64,000 bases of DNA from Aquatica leii (Eukaryota; Arthropoda; Insecta; Coleoptera; Lampyridae), in NCBI GenBank assembly GCA_035610365.1, contig CM069435.1:82431389-82495388 (forward strand), given 5' to 3'. This document shows, piece after piece, positions 1 to 10,040 of the stretch. How positions within the stretch are numbered: the first letter of the stretch is position 1; each line of letters opens with the position of its first letter. Both the position numbers and the translations under genes were made by a program. Below the pieces are notes generated by a model. The model had not been told where the DNA came from. It was given only the letters and a program-made list of their open reading frames with translations, and searched no databases.

Positions 1-2230
1 TAAAATTAATTTGTAATCAATGCATTAAATAAAAACAAGAATTGCTAACATAAAAAAATTATTTCTTTCGTATAAGACCGCTGTACAAGATTTATTTTTC
101 ATCGCCCGTAATAATTAGATAAAGTTAGACAGATTCTTCTTCATTTTTGTAGTTACTTCATAAATAATTCATTTTCTTCCTTTTCGTATCTTTCCCATTG
201 TATGTAATCGAACTAAAGTTGTTTCTTAGCTTATTCTTAACTGTACAGCAACTAACAAAGTAAAATAGGCAAAAAATGATTTAAACTAAATTTGCATTTT
301 CCTAATTCATTGATATAAAATTTTGATGGTTCACTCAACTTTGATCTTCAATTGAAGACATAGAAACTTTTATGTTCGAACAGAAAAAAAATGTATACAA
401 CCCAGATCTCTGACTACTGAACATATTCAGTTTTTCTTAAGAGGATCCTAATCATAAAAAATATATAATAAATAAATAAATAAATAAATCTGGACAAATC
501 CAAAAAAGATTTAAATTTTACAGAAAATGTGGCTATTTGGAAATAGCAAATAACTAACTAAAAATCTTGACAATTCAATTCAATTCAAAATTTTCTACGA
601 TACCGGACAAAAAATAATACGTAGCAAACTAGCAGCGAAACTATAGAAAATTTCTGCAAAGATGAGGCACACAAAACCCCTTCTTATTAGGCCACAATAA
701 AACACTTAAACGTCAGTATCAAGCATAAGTCGATGAAGATTAAGGAAACTCACAAAACTAATAACAGGGCACTGTGTTACAAGCTTTCGCTGGTTACGAA
801 CCTGCACGGCCAACTCTCAACAGTCGGAGAGAGGGTAGGGTTGCTAGAGGTAAATAAAAGATAATTAAGGGCGCCAGAGCCTATCCAAAGTCAGTTCCTG
901 CTTGCTCACCACAGGAATGGTAATGAACTTGTAACTATGATGTTAAGTTCGTAACTGCTGAAAGAAACGAGTAAAAGAGAAAAACTAAATCGTTAATAAC
1001 AATGGTGCTTTAATTACTCTATCACGATAAATATAATAAGAATTAAATAGTCAAATCTGAGTAGGTACTAGCGAGAATATACACAATCGAATCACCGTAA
1101 GATAGGCAACTTACATGACATTAGTGAAGAACATGAATACGAATCGTTCGCAGTAAATATCATTTACATAACTAGAAATATGGTAGTAACGACAATAAGG
1201 CAAAATAATTATTATAGCATTAACATTAAATTATCACCATAAATAAGTATAAACAGCATACGTAGTATAAGCAAATTTACTAACTAATGATATTACCATT
1301 ACGATAATCAATACGAAGTTATGATGATTGTAAGTTTCGTGAGAAACCTCGTTGACGACGAAAGAAAATTTATAAAAAAACTTACCACCAATACAGGTGT
1401 TCCTTTGATGCGGAGGAAGCGCTCCCTTCGGCACGTGTCCTGTAATTAATTTTAATTGCAAATCGTGTCAACCTAATAGCTCACGAAATCGAAATCTACA
1501 AAGTCATTACGTAAATTGTAAAATGTACACAAAACACAAACCGAACGTCGGATGCTGTTATACCCTTTTCTATGATTTAATTAATTCCAACAGTAAGCCT
1601 TATAAATATTTCGAATCGTTCCAACATAATATTCGTCGAGGGTTATCTCTCGTCTTTCGGTATCGGATAGAATTCATGGGCCAGATGGAGGTAAGAATAG
1701 CCGGTGACGATACAAATATCCCACGATTGTAACGAAGTCACACAATTTCCCTGATGGGCTTTAAATTATAGCCAGAATGCCCTGATTTAGTAGGTGGCAC
1801 ATGGGGCTAACCAAAAAGACATCAAAATTACTTTTAATTACAGAAATAAATAAAATTACTTACGCTGCGGAAGTAAATCAGTTAATTAAAGAAACTACAT
1901 AATTTCCATCGTGTCCCTAACACGTGGATGATTTTAGAGAACGAACATTCACTCAACGCAGCCCGCGATATTGCCAGTTACAATGTTAAAGTTAAAATGT
2001 CGGAAAAGACACCGGATGCGCAATACAAAGTGACCAACGAACCCAATAGATGGCGTCAAGAAATATCAAAGTAGTTTTTAATTAAATTGATGTACAGGGT
2101 AATGCAATATTTAAATTTATGCACGTAACAACTGTAACCTTAACATTTAGTTTTAATTTTTAAGTGTCACAGTTGTGCCTACAATTAAAACTGGTCTACT
2201 ATAAACTTATCGGCTAGATTCTATCCATTG
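1..2230. other. AT-rich intronic or intergenic sequence, no gene recognised
   Basis: No reading frame here resembles a protein I know. Short open frames at 1234-1461 (minus) and 1523-1732 (plus) have no recognisable motifs and are best read as chance. An AAAT-type microsatellite lies at about 466-488. The segment 770-900 is less AT-rich than its surroundings and could be an old repeat, but I see no diagnostic structure. The region probably lies in the upstream intron of, or 5' to, the Ddr gene. Confidence 0.4.
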
Positions 2231-4140
2231 ATATCTTCTAGATTTTTTTAGAACTGTTTGCACTTCAATCGCGCATTGTACGCTGCTTTTATACACAACA
2301 TACTACTCGAGATCACATGGTTTTCTCCTCTTCAATCTTCTGACATGGTGTTGGTTGTTCATGCATTGGCGAGGAGGAGAAGTCTTCATGCTTTTCAGCA
2401 AACCTTGTAATTTATTTTTTGATGGTTTGGATGCAAAGGTCTCCATAAAGATCGGAATTTTGAACATGCCAGAAAGCATTCACTAGGTTTCGTGACATTT
2501 TATTCGGAAATGTTTGAATACACTTGACGTTGGATACACTGACACAGCTTCAAAGCTGGATACCGTACAGCCATAATGGTATTAAGATATAGCCCTCGCA
2601 ATTTTACTTTCGATGCACGTCATTAACGCCAGTGACGTAGTTATCCAACCATGTTGTCGGTATTATCATTTAAACTTACTCTTTTCGTACATTCTTAATA
2701 TTACATTGCGAATTACGTTTTCATTAAATGTTTCTACATTCATAACAGGTGTGCTACGCTTACGTTTTGAGGAGATCTAAGAACCTCGTTGTTAGCAACC
2801 GCTGTAGATACAGAAATAACTGTAGAGTATATGTATGTATTACCACAACTTAAATATTATGTAAAAGGGTACCTCTCGCACAGCATTTACTGATATCAAT
2901 GGACCACCATTATCTCGTTCAAGCTCAAAATAATACAGTTTTGTATCAAAAATAATTATAAAAAGCAATGAGCACTTTGACATATTACTTTGACGTAAAA
3001 AACACAAATTAAATTTGACAGATGCCAACAACGCTGCAACTGTAGTAAGCACACCAACAACTTGACAAAAAAAATTCCATAAGACAATTCGGTATTTATT
3101 TATTTTTTGCTATAAATAGGGTGGTATGAATTTTACGTCATTAATGACGTGCATCGAAAGTTAAATTGCGAGAACTATATGATTGTAAATAAGTAATTTA
3201 TTAAAAAATGAAATTTTGAAGTTTCTACCAATCGGCCAATAATACTGTCTGTATTTTAATCTTAATTCTGCCATTTTCTTCTTAACATGCTTTTTCCGTC
3301 TAAGTTTGGCGTTCAAAGTTATGTTTAGGTACTTGGCATTGTTCTCATAAGATGCAGGAGTGCTATTTATATGTAGAGACAGTGAGTCTTTTAATGGTTT
3401 GTGAAGTTGATATCGGTGGATTGCAATTCCATTGGTTAGTTTAGTCAAGTATAGCATTGCTGATTGTTTGTAGTTTCCTAGTGGATAATTCTTAGTCTTT
3501 CTTTACTGTTGGTATTGCAGTGTTCTCTGCAAACGTAGCCATTGTGGCTCTTTTTAAGTCTGGTATATCGTTAGTGTATAACAAATAGAGGATAAGATTC
3601 AATACACTACCTTGAAGAATTTTTTCTCATCAACAATTATCATCTTATTTATATTTGAATATTATTCTTCTTGTTTAATTCTGAAGTGTCTATCAGTGGT
3701 GTATGACGTTAATATCTCTACAAATTGCCTTGGCAGCATTTTGTTTAATTTATGTATTAAGCCTTCATGTCAAACTTTGCCGAAGACTTGACCAAAATTT
3801 AGTAAGACTGCAGAGCAGACTTTTTTTTCTTCTAAAGCGCGTTCGATGAGGTCAGTTCTTCTATGCACCTGGTCTATTGTCGAGTGCTTTAGTTTGAATC
3901 CAAATTGATAACCTGGGATTAGGCAACTATTTTCTATTATTGTCCTTAGCCTCTTGAGTAGCAGTTTCTCAAAGAGGTTTGAGTTTATTGGCAGTACTGA
4001 TATCGGCCTATAGGATTTAACATAGTTGGATTGTTTAACTGGCTGGTAACATAATAACTTCAGCTACTTTCTAGAGGGCAGGAACATGTTTCAGTCTGAG
4101 AACTGCGTTGAACAAGTAATTACAAATTTGAAAGTAATTA
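2231..4140 (-). mobile_element. Jockey-like non-LTR retrotransposon, reverse transcriptase remnant (interrupted)
   Basis: Read on the minus strand from about 4140 downward, broken frames give the palm and thumb parts of a Jockey-clade reverse transcriptase. Visible pieces are SLLP-like sequence, LFEKLLLKRLRTIIE near 3960, GYQFGFKLKHSTIDQVHR near 3890, and the thumb KLRRKKHVKKKMAELRLKYR near 3260-3310. The catalytic-loop region near 3530 reads FAENTAI where the family has FADD, so the active site is lost. The C-terminal tail continues at 2590-2340 (LYGIQL, then CIQTFPNKMSRNLVNAFWHV). The two parts are separated by an inserted element at 2598-3174. Endonuclease and ORF1 are not seen. Many stops and frameshifts mark an old, dead copy. 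Confidence 0.8.
2598..3174. mobile_element. Small inverted-repeat element (MITE-like) inserted in the Jockey copy
   Basis: About 30 bp at 2598-2628 is repeated, inverted, at 3144-3174; the shared core is CTTTCGATGCACGTCATTA. The 577-bp segment between these ends interrupts the reverse transcriptase tail of the surrounding Jockey element exactly where the coding similarity stops and resumes, which is what a DNA-transposon insertion would do. No transposase is encoded, so it would be a non-autonomous element. The open frame 2840-3052 on the minus strand has no recognisable similarity. I could not define a target site duplication. Confidence 0.55.
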
Positions 4141-4500
4141 TATTCAAAATCACTTAATCACCGTTATTTTCATATGTGCAATTGACTTCTTGTTTCTATC
4201 TACAGTATCATTTTCTTAAGTAACAAGGTTGCTGAACTACAATACATTTGTTTTTTTAACAATATAATGAATAGCATATTAGATCCATTAAGTTTATTTT
4301 CCATTTTTTAAACGTAAAATAGTTTTTAGTCCGAAACAATGGTATTGAAACTATTGGTTCTTCAATTTAAACATTTATATGACTTTCTTAGTTTGTAAAG
4401 CTTTATTCCTAAAAATAACATACATTTACAAATTATCTTTGAGCACTAAAAATTACATTATTTAATCGTAAACGCTTTCACGGTCGGAGTCTATACTAAG
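4141..4500. other. AT-rich spacer between two retroelements
   Basis: I see no coding similarity or repeat structure here. It lies between the upper end of the Jockey remnant and the 3' end of the minus-strand Penelope-like element. Confidence 0.4.
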
Positions 4501-6199
4501 ATTAGAACGTCCTTCTTATTTGGACCGTGCTGATGTTGTTACCAATGTTGCCAACGTTTAGCCCACTTTTCGTAAGGAAAAAAATCACTACAGAGTTAGG
4601 TAAACAACTTGTTAACGAAGCCAGATTTTTAACTTCATAGAAGTGATTTAAGAAGAAATTGTCTCCGTATTAATAGAAGTATCATCGCGGCGGGATGAGC
4701 ATGATTCTGATTGGGTTATGTTCAAAAACAGGGGTGTTATTGATAAACCAGTAAGAACCGGAAACCAAAAAAGGAATAGTTCAAAACCGTTGCCACGATT
4801 AAAGTTATTAAGGTGTGTGATTATTTTTATGCTTCTTCGAATTTTTCTATTGTAGATGAATGTAGATTTTGCAATAACCAAAGCGTTAACAAAATCTATA
4901 TTGTTGTGGCCTGTAGTAAAATAATGTTCAACAAACGCAGATTTAAAAATATGTCTTTTATTTATACAACGATTATGTTCTAAAATACGTGTGATGACGG
5001 AACTACTAGTTGCACTAATATAGACCAGAGTACATGAACAAAAAATTTGAGATAAAATTGTTAGGAAATTTGTATTTGGGAGAAAGAATAATTTGAGAGA
5101 TTTTACCTGTTGAGTTGAATATGGGTTTAATACCATTCCTACGAGTTTTCTTATTTGATCTGTGTCCTTATAAATATAAGGTAAAAAGGCTAATTTTGGA
5201 TTGGAATTGAAAGTAGAAATGTCTTTGGGTACTCAACTACAGGGATGTAAACGACTATTTATAACTGCTTGAATATCTCGTTTTATGCAACTATTGTTTA
5301 CTAAGGTTCTAATGACAAAAACTTGAATTCTTGATTTGGCAGATAGAAAGAGCGTAATGAAGCAAAGATTTAGTAACAGAACGTTTCTGTGCCGGATGAT
5401 GATGGGACAAGGCATGAAGGTATCTGTCTGTATGTGTGGATTTGTAATTCCGTTAGGTTTACGTGTCACAAAAACGTTGAGATTTTTTTAAGTTTCTATG
5501 GTAAATTTGATATCAGGGTGTTGGTTGCTTAGATGATTAAGAAATTTAGACAATCAAATACGACCATAAAATCAATTAATAAAGGTGTCGTCATTATACT
5601 TAAACCAGACTTTAAGTTTTAATATCGATGATCCAAAAGCAACGGTTTCAAAAAATTCTATCAAAATGTTAGCTACAACAGGAGATAAGGGACTCCGCAG
5701 TGGCGCCCAAAACAATTTTGTAAAACGTTATCAATTTGAAAGTATGTGGATGATATACACTTATCAATAAGAAGAACCAAACTCAAATCTTTGTCATGGT
5801 GAGACCGAATTTGCTCGATGATAATAAGCACCCCTTTAATAGAAACTTTGGTAAAATCTAAAATGACATCTAACTCAGAAGAAGATCTTGGATTTAGATT
5901 TCAAACATTAAATTTAATGATGAGAATTAAGGATGTAAGAAGAGGTTTTACTTGTAAATTCAGAAAGTATGTTCAAAAAAATCTTAACTAACTTTGAAGT
6001 AGGAGATTGGATAGTACTGACAATAGGTCTAAAATGTATACTTTGTTTGTGGAATTTAGGAAGGCCGTATAAACAAGATGATTTAGAAGCTGAGGGAGTA
6101 AGTTGACGTTTAGTTTCAAGCTGTAGACTAAAAAATCTTATGATTTCGCTGACATTAAGTTCAATCTCTAAAGTTTTTCCTTCTCCCAAAGACAAATTT
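4501..6199 (-). mobile_element. Penelope-like retroelement, reverse transcriptase plus GIY-YIG endonuclease remnant
   Basis: Minus-strand frames give, in order, an N-terminal fingers region with YGLPKFHK and FRPIVSTIQSPTSKL (about 6080-5990), the palm with SPVVANILIEFF and the catalytic loop KYNDD (about 5690-5600), and RKPNG followed by the thumb (5470-5233). A GIY-YIG endonuclease follows at 5136-4648 with CSCTLVYIS, RILEHNRC, FVEHYFTTGHNNIDF and NNFNRGNGFEL. This reverse transcriptase-endonuclease order is diagnostic of Penelope-like elements. The loop has N where the family usually has V or A. There are at least three frame breaks. The part upstream of the fingers is missing because the DNA transposon at 6200-8740 abuts it. 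The 4501-4650 tail is related in inverted orientation to 9863-10020, so it is probably the element's 3' noncoding end. Confidence 0.85.
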
Positions 6200-6330
6200 C
6201 ACTAGTCTGCAAAAAAATATTTTTTATCGAGCCTTGACACTATTCCGAGTAATTCTTATGTAAAATGACGTCTTGAATCCAAATATGTCTTCCGTTTTCT
6301 TCCATCACCCACCATTTTCGAGGAAGCCCC
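6200..6330 (+). repeat. Left terminal inverted repeat of the 6200-8740 transposon
   Basis: It begins CACTAGTCTGC and ends in GGAAGCCCC. It matches the reverse complement of 8619-8740 over most of its length with many substitutions, so the two ends have diverged and the copy is not recent. Confidence 0.7.
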
Positions 6331-6487
6331 AAATCTCTAATTTACCACTTTTTGATAAATTAATTATAATTTATTTATCGAACGATAATAATTATTATAA
6401 TAATAAATATATAGACATGAATTTAATTTAAATGGGAAAAAGAACTATTTTCGCTACAAACAGTAATAAATAAAAAGATATTCATCG

Positions 6488-8159
6488 TTACTTGGTGCTT
6501 GCTTTCCTTTTATACCCTGAGGTACAGCTCTCTCGTTTCAAAAACCAGCAGTACTCCGCCAACATGCTTGCATTACTTCCCTAAAAATCTCTTCTCCAGC
6601 TTAGCAATGTCTTGATGGAACCGTTCCCCGTGTTCATCCGAGACTGCTCCTAAATTTTCAGGAAAAAAGTCCAGATACGAGTGAAGGAAGTAAACTTTAA
6701 GAGACATGTTACATCCTATGTCCTTGTACGCTAAAAGCAGTTCCTCGACGTGAGCGACATAATCTTCACTTTTGTGGTTACCCAGGAAGTTCTTACAAAC
6801 GTTTTGAAATGCAAGCCAAGCTCGTTTTTCTTTTCGATTTGGGTGTTCAATAAACGTCGAATCTTGGAAGAGTTGTCTAATCTGGGGACCAACAAAAACG
6901 CTTTCTTTGATTTTGGCGTCACTAAGACAAGGAAATTTAGTTTTCAAAAATTGAAATGCGCCACCTGTCTTGTCCACTGCTTTCACAAACTGCTTGATCA
7001 TGATGTGTAAAGGTGGTAAGTAAATATTTTCCTTCGGAACCAAAGGATTGTGGGCGACATTTTTCTGACCAGGAATATGATTTTCTCGCAGAGGCCAGTC
7101 CCGTACGATGTAATGTTTATCTCGGGCTTGGTTATCCCATTTACAAAGGAAGCAGCAATATTTTGTGAATCCTGATTGTAGGTCCGTGAGTAGAGCAACA
7201 ACTTTTAAGTCAGCGCAAAGTTTCCTCTTATAATCATGATAGCTAATTTTATCAAGGATTCTGAAGATGTTTTCGTACGTTTCCTTCATATCAACAGAGT
7301 ATGCAACTGGAACTGATGGGAAGTCATTCCCATTTGCCAACAGGACAACTTTTAAGCTTGTTTTTGATGAGTCTATAAACAGTCTCCATTTGTCTGGGTC
7401 ACATGGCATTTGTAGCTCTGTTATCAATAAATTTGCATTAGGGCAGAACACTAAACCTTTATCTTCTGAGAAAAGACATTTCAGGGTTGTTTGTCTGGGC
7501 CTGTAAGAAGATATTTTTACTCCCTTTTCTAAGAGATTCCACTGTTAAAGATGCGATCTTAGGAGCTGAGATTTAGTCTTGGGTAACTGCAAATCCCTGA
7601 CAAGATCATTTAATTCCGATTGAGTGAGGAGGTGAGGTTGTCGAGAAACTAAATCTGCGGAATACTCTTCATCATCATTGAACGTATCATTCGAAGCCCC
7701 AGGTTGTGGCTCAGAGTCTTTTAATTCATTTTTCGGCTTTAGAGTATAAGTGTTTGGGGGCTCTGGGATTGGCAAAGTATCGTTATGAAGAACAGGTCTT
7801 AGAGCTGTCGGAATATTGGGATACTGAATTGTATGCTTACTTTTGCTGGAAAACCCGACGGTGGAAATTATACAAAAGTAACAATCTGTAAGATGACAGC
7901 GAGGTTCACGCCAAACCATGGGCACAGCAAATGGCATTGACTTACGGGTACCTTTGAGCCATTTGGTCAAACTACTGTAACAAATCGTACAGCAAACTGA
8001 TGGAGCTCAAGTCTTGTCCTGGTCGCCAACTTGACAATGAAAATACAATTTATTAGCTGTTTTAACAAACGGAGAAAGGGGTTTTCGTTGCGCTTTTAAA
8101 GTTAATTCCCCACAGACATAGCAGAAGCTATCGGGATGATTTTTACACTGGCGTGGCAT
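6488..8159 (-). pseudogene. DDE-like transposase candidate of an unnamed insect family, three visible lesions
   Basis: One minus-strand frame runs from an ATG at 8159 to about 6573 and is then shifted to end at 6488, roughly 550 codons without introns. I recognise the family from unnamed proteins found in many copies in insect and other invertebrate genomes. The N-terminus has a small Cys/His cluster (CKNHPDSFCYVCGEL). The middle has DCYFC and a conserved YPNIP block. The C-terminal half has WRLFIDSSK, CADLKVVALL, a CFLCKWD zinc pair, LPPLHI and SDEHGERFHQD. I read the D of FIDSS, the D of CADLK and the E of GERFH as a possible catalytic triad. Lesions are a TGA at 8009-8007, a TAA at 7547-7545, and an apparent 2-nt deletion near 6573, after which the tail MLAEYCWFLKRE continues in another frame. 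The transposase role is inference. Confidence 0.65.
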
Positions 8160-8618
8160 AATTAAACAGTAATTCAACGCCCGACATTAACCACAAATCA
8201 CACTTAGTCACTTAAAAAAATCCGGAGTAAAAGTAGTTTTACTGTTTTACACAAATGAACAAAAATGAACACAAAATCCAACACGTTTAAAACGTCGACA
8301 AGTTAACTCTGCAACAGCTATAGATGTACTGATCGAAGCAGTTAAGCAAACAATGTAATATACCATAATGAGAAGAGTAATGCAAGTTCAAGCTTGTAGA
8401 AAATTCCTGTTCAAACCTGCATGTGGTATTGAGATCGCCAGCGTCGTGCAGTCAATTTTCCTAACTGTTTATTGATATTTTTTTACTGTTCTTATATATT
8501 TGTATTTTATTGCAAAACTTTTGCCATATACTTTGGTATAAATTTTATTACCTGCTTTGGGATGTTTAACGGCTATAAGTTAAAGTTCTAAAAAAAATGC
8601 AAAAAATAATATAAAAAT

Positions 8619-8740
8619 GGGGTCCCTCCAAAATAGGTGGGTGATGGAATAAAAACGGAGCTCAGTTTTGGATTCAGGAGGTTATTCTACATAAGAATCG
8701 TCAAGAATGGTATCAGGGCCGATTTTCATGCAGACCAGTG
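8619..8740 (-). repeat. Right terminal inverted repeat of the 6200-8740 transposon
   Basis: It is the inverted counterpart of 6200-6330, ending GCAGACCAGTG at 8740. Its subterminal sequence down to about 8570 is also shared with 22934-23094, showing that a second copy of this family is in the window. Confidence 0.7.
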
Positions 8741-8880
8741 TTTCTTACACTTTTATCTCAAGGTGTATATCAAATTCTTTGTTTATGTGATTTGGTCTAT
8801 ATCAGTGAAATAGGTCATACTGCATGTATTTCAGAACGTAATCTAATGATTTAAAAATATGTTTTTTTTTATACAATATA
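8741..8880 (+). mobile_element. Penelope-like GIY-YIG endonuclease fragment, first part
   Basis: The plus strand reads FLTLLSQGVYQILCLCDLVYISEIGHT then ISERNL, the start of a Penelope GIY-YIG endonuclease (family pattern GVYxIPCxCGxxYIGETGR). It starts exactly at the right end of the neighbouring DNA transposon and breaks off near 8880 where an RTE fragment of opposite orientation begins. It is a different copy from the one at 4501-6199, which has its own endonuclease. Confidence 0.75.
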
Positions 8881-8889
8881 AAGTAAACA

Positions 8890-9115
8890 CTTTTCTTTTC
8901 AGCAGCTTTTAATAGTCTATTCCTGATTATAGACCTCTTCTTGTTTTTCTCATGCTTTTTTGTTTGTGCCAACTGATGCCAATTTCCTCTTGTTTTGTTT
9001 GTAATGTCATCAAGCCAAAGTCTTGCAACACTTCGCTTATGCTGTCTTGGTCTGTATTATGCGATTTGTCCATCGATGTTCATCCTGTCGAGCGACATGT
9101 CCAGCCTAATCCCAT
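8890..9115 (-). mobile_element. RTE-clade retrotransposon 3' fragment inserted in Penelope sequence
   Basis: On the minus strand one frame reads PRQHKRSVARLWLDDI then NWHQLAQTKKH. This matches the C-terminal tail of RTE-type polyproteins (pattern KRSxGRPxxRWxDDIxxxAGxxWxxxAQxR). A broken piece of the preceding WAGHVAR motif lies near 9090-9110. It splits the plus-strand Penelope endonuclease, whose two halves flank it. Short and 5'-truncated, as is usual for such insertions. Confidence 0.55.
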
Positions 9116-9540
9116 TAGAGCTTCTCTATAGGTAACCAACAGATACCTCTCTACGAACCCGGTGAAAAGCTGATTTGCTTTAGAAACATAGCGACCCTGT
9201 CGCGTACTCATGATCTCTCCCATTTTCTTATATGGAATAAATCCCAAAACTTCTGTCCTAGACTATACAAGGAAGCCATTGAAATCCAGAAGTTCGACAA
9301 TTTTAATAGGGATAATGGAATCGATCTAGAACCAATATGGAAAAACATGTTCCGGAAAACTAATAAATCGGAACCGTCACGAACCACTGACTCGAACTGC
9401 GTAATATAAAGGTTTGTCAGGATCCTATATCTTCAGTTTCAGTTTTTTCTGAAGACAGCGACATGACTGTCGAAACGTCAAACATTGTAAATTTTTCATC
9501 TAAGTTTTATAAATTTTGTGAAAAGTGTAAATATGGAATG
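9116..9540 (+). mobile_element. Penelope-like endonuclease C-terminus and 3' region
   Basis: The plus strand reads SHFLIWNKSQNFCPRLYKEAI and FNRDNGIDLEPIWKNM near 9215-9355, the end of the Penelope GIY-YIG domain (pattern REAIEIxKxxxNFNRDxGxxL). The 3' sequence holds CTGAAGACAGCGAC then CTGTCGAAACGTC at 9449-9481. This is an imperfect hairpin carrying the CTGANGA and GAAAC parts of a hammerhead-type core, as found in the ends of Penelope elements. It is the same copy as 8741-8880. Confidence 0.7.
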
Positions 9541-9862
9541 CGGTTCAAAACCTGAAAATAATTATTTGTTAATCAAGAAGATATTATGCAGCGTAACTAG
9601 AAATACAAGTACAAAAATATGAAAATAAACAAAAGAATTTATGACAAAACTAAGAAAATTAAATAAAGGAACACAATAATATAGAGAACTGAACAAGACT
9701 AGAAAGAAACAGATTAGAGAAAACGTATCAGAATCCAATACAAAGATGGTAAAAACAGTAATAAAAAACAATAAAAATATAAAGATACTTAAGAGAACAA
9801 CTAAGAAAGGGAAATGAATGATATACCAACTAAAAGACTCAGGGGCCACATCCATAACGACA
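9541..9862. other. A-rich sequence, possible retroelement debris
   Basis: The plus strand is rich in Lys/Asn/Ile codons with frequent stops and faintly resembles the linker region of RTE-type polyproteins, but I cannot show this. The minus-strand open frame at 9562-9855 is hydrophobic only because it is the complement of this A-rich sequence. Confidence 0.25.
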
Positions 9863-10040
9863 TAAACAACTTCTTCTTAAGTCACTTCTATGAAGTTTAG
9901 AAACTGGCTTGGTTGATAAGTTGATTACATAACTCTGTAGTAATTTATTGTGAGATTATTGTTTACTTCTTTAAGTTTTCAATTTCTTTCACGTCCCGAT
10001 AAAGCCCTTTAAAAATTGGGCAAAACGTTAGCAACTTCGG
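9863..10040 (+). mobile_element. Penelope-like element 3' terminal fragment
   Basis: This segment is similar, in reverse orientation, to 4500-4650: both have the block CTTCTATGAAGTT and, further on, a CTCTGTAGT block and AAACGTT followed by GCAAC. Near 9993-10026 it reads CCCGATAAAGCCC, then a short loop, then GGGCAAAACG. That is a hairpin in the place of a hammerhead stem II, with degenerate flanking core bases. I infer a truncated 3' end of the same Penelope family as 4501-6199. Confidence 0.5.

Larger units (their letters stand above)
6200..8740. mobile_element. Terminal-inverted-repeat DNA transposon carrying an unnamed DDE-like gene
   Basis: The left end (6200-6330) and right end (8619-8740) are inverted copies of one another, about 120-130 bp each. 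The tips read CACTAGTCTGC and, from the other strand, CACTGGTCTGC. Both contain the related blocks ATGTAAAATGAC / ATGTAGAATAAC and CCATCACCCACC. The element is flanked on both sides by TTT, a possible 3-bp target duplication. Inside lies one minus-strand reading frame, described separately. CACTA-type tips with 2-3 bp duplications are known for the CACTA (CMC) superfamily, so I tentatively place it near there. Flanking DNA on both sides is Penelope-like sequence, although in opposite orientations. Confidence 0.7.

Noticed and set aside
1523-1732. Open frame followed by a GGTAAG donor-like site at about 1689
   Set aside because: No recognisable protein similarity and no matching acceptor; could be a host exon but cannot be supported.
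9562-9855. 97-residue hydrophobic open frame on the minus strand
   Set aside because: It is the complement of an A-rich stretch; Phe/Leu/Ile bias follows from T-richness.
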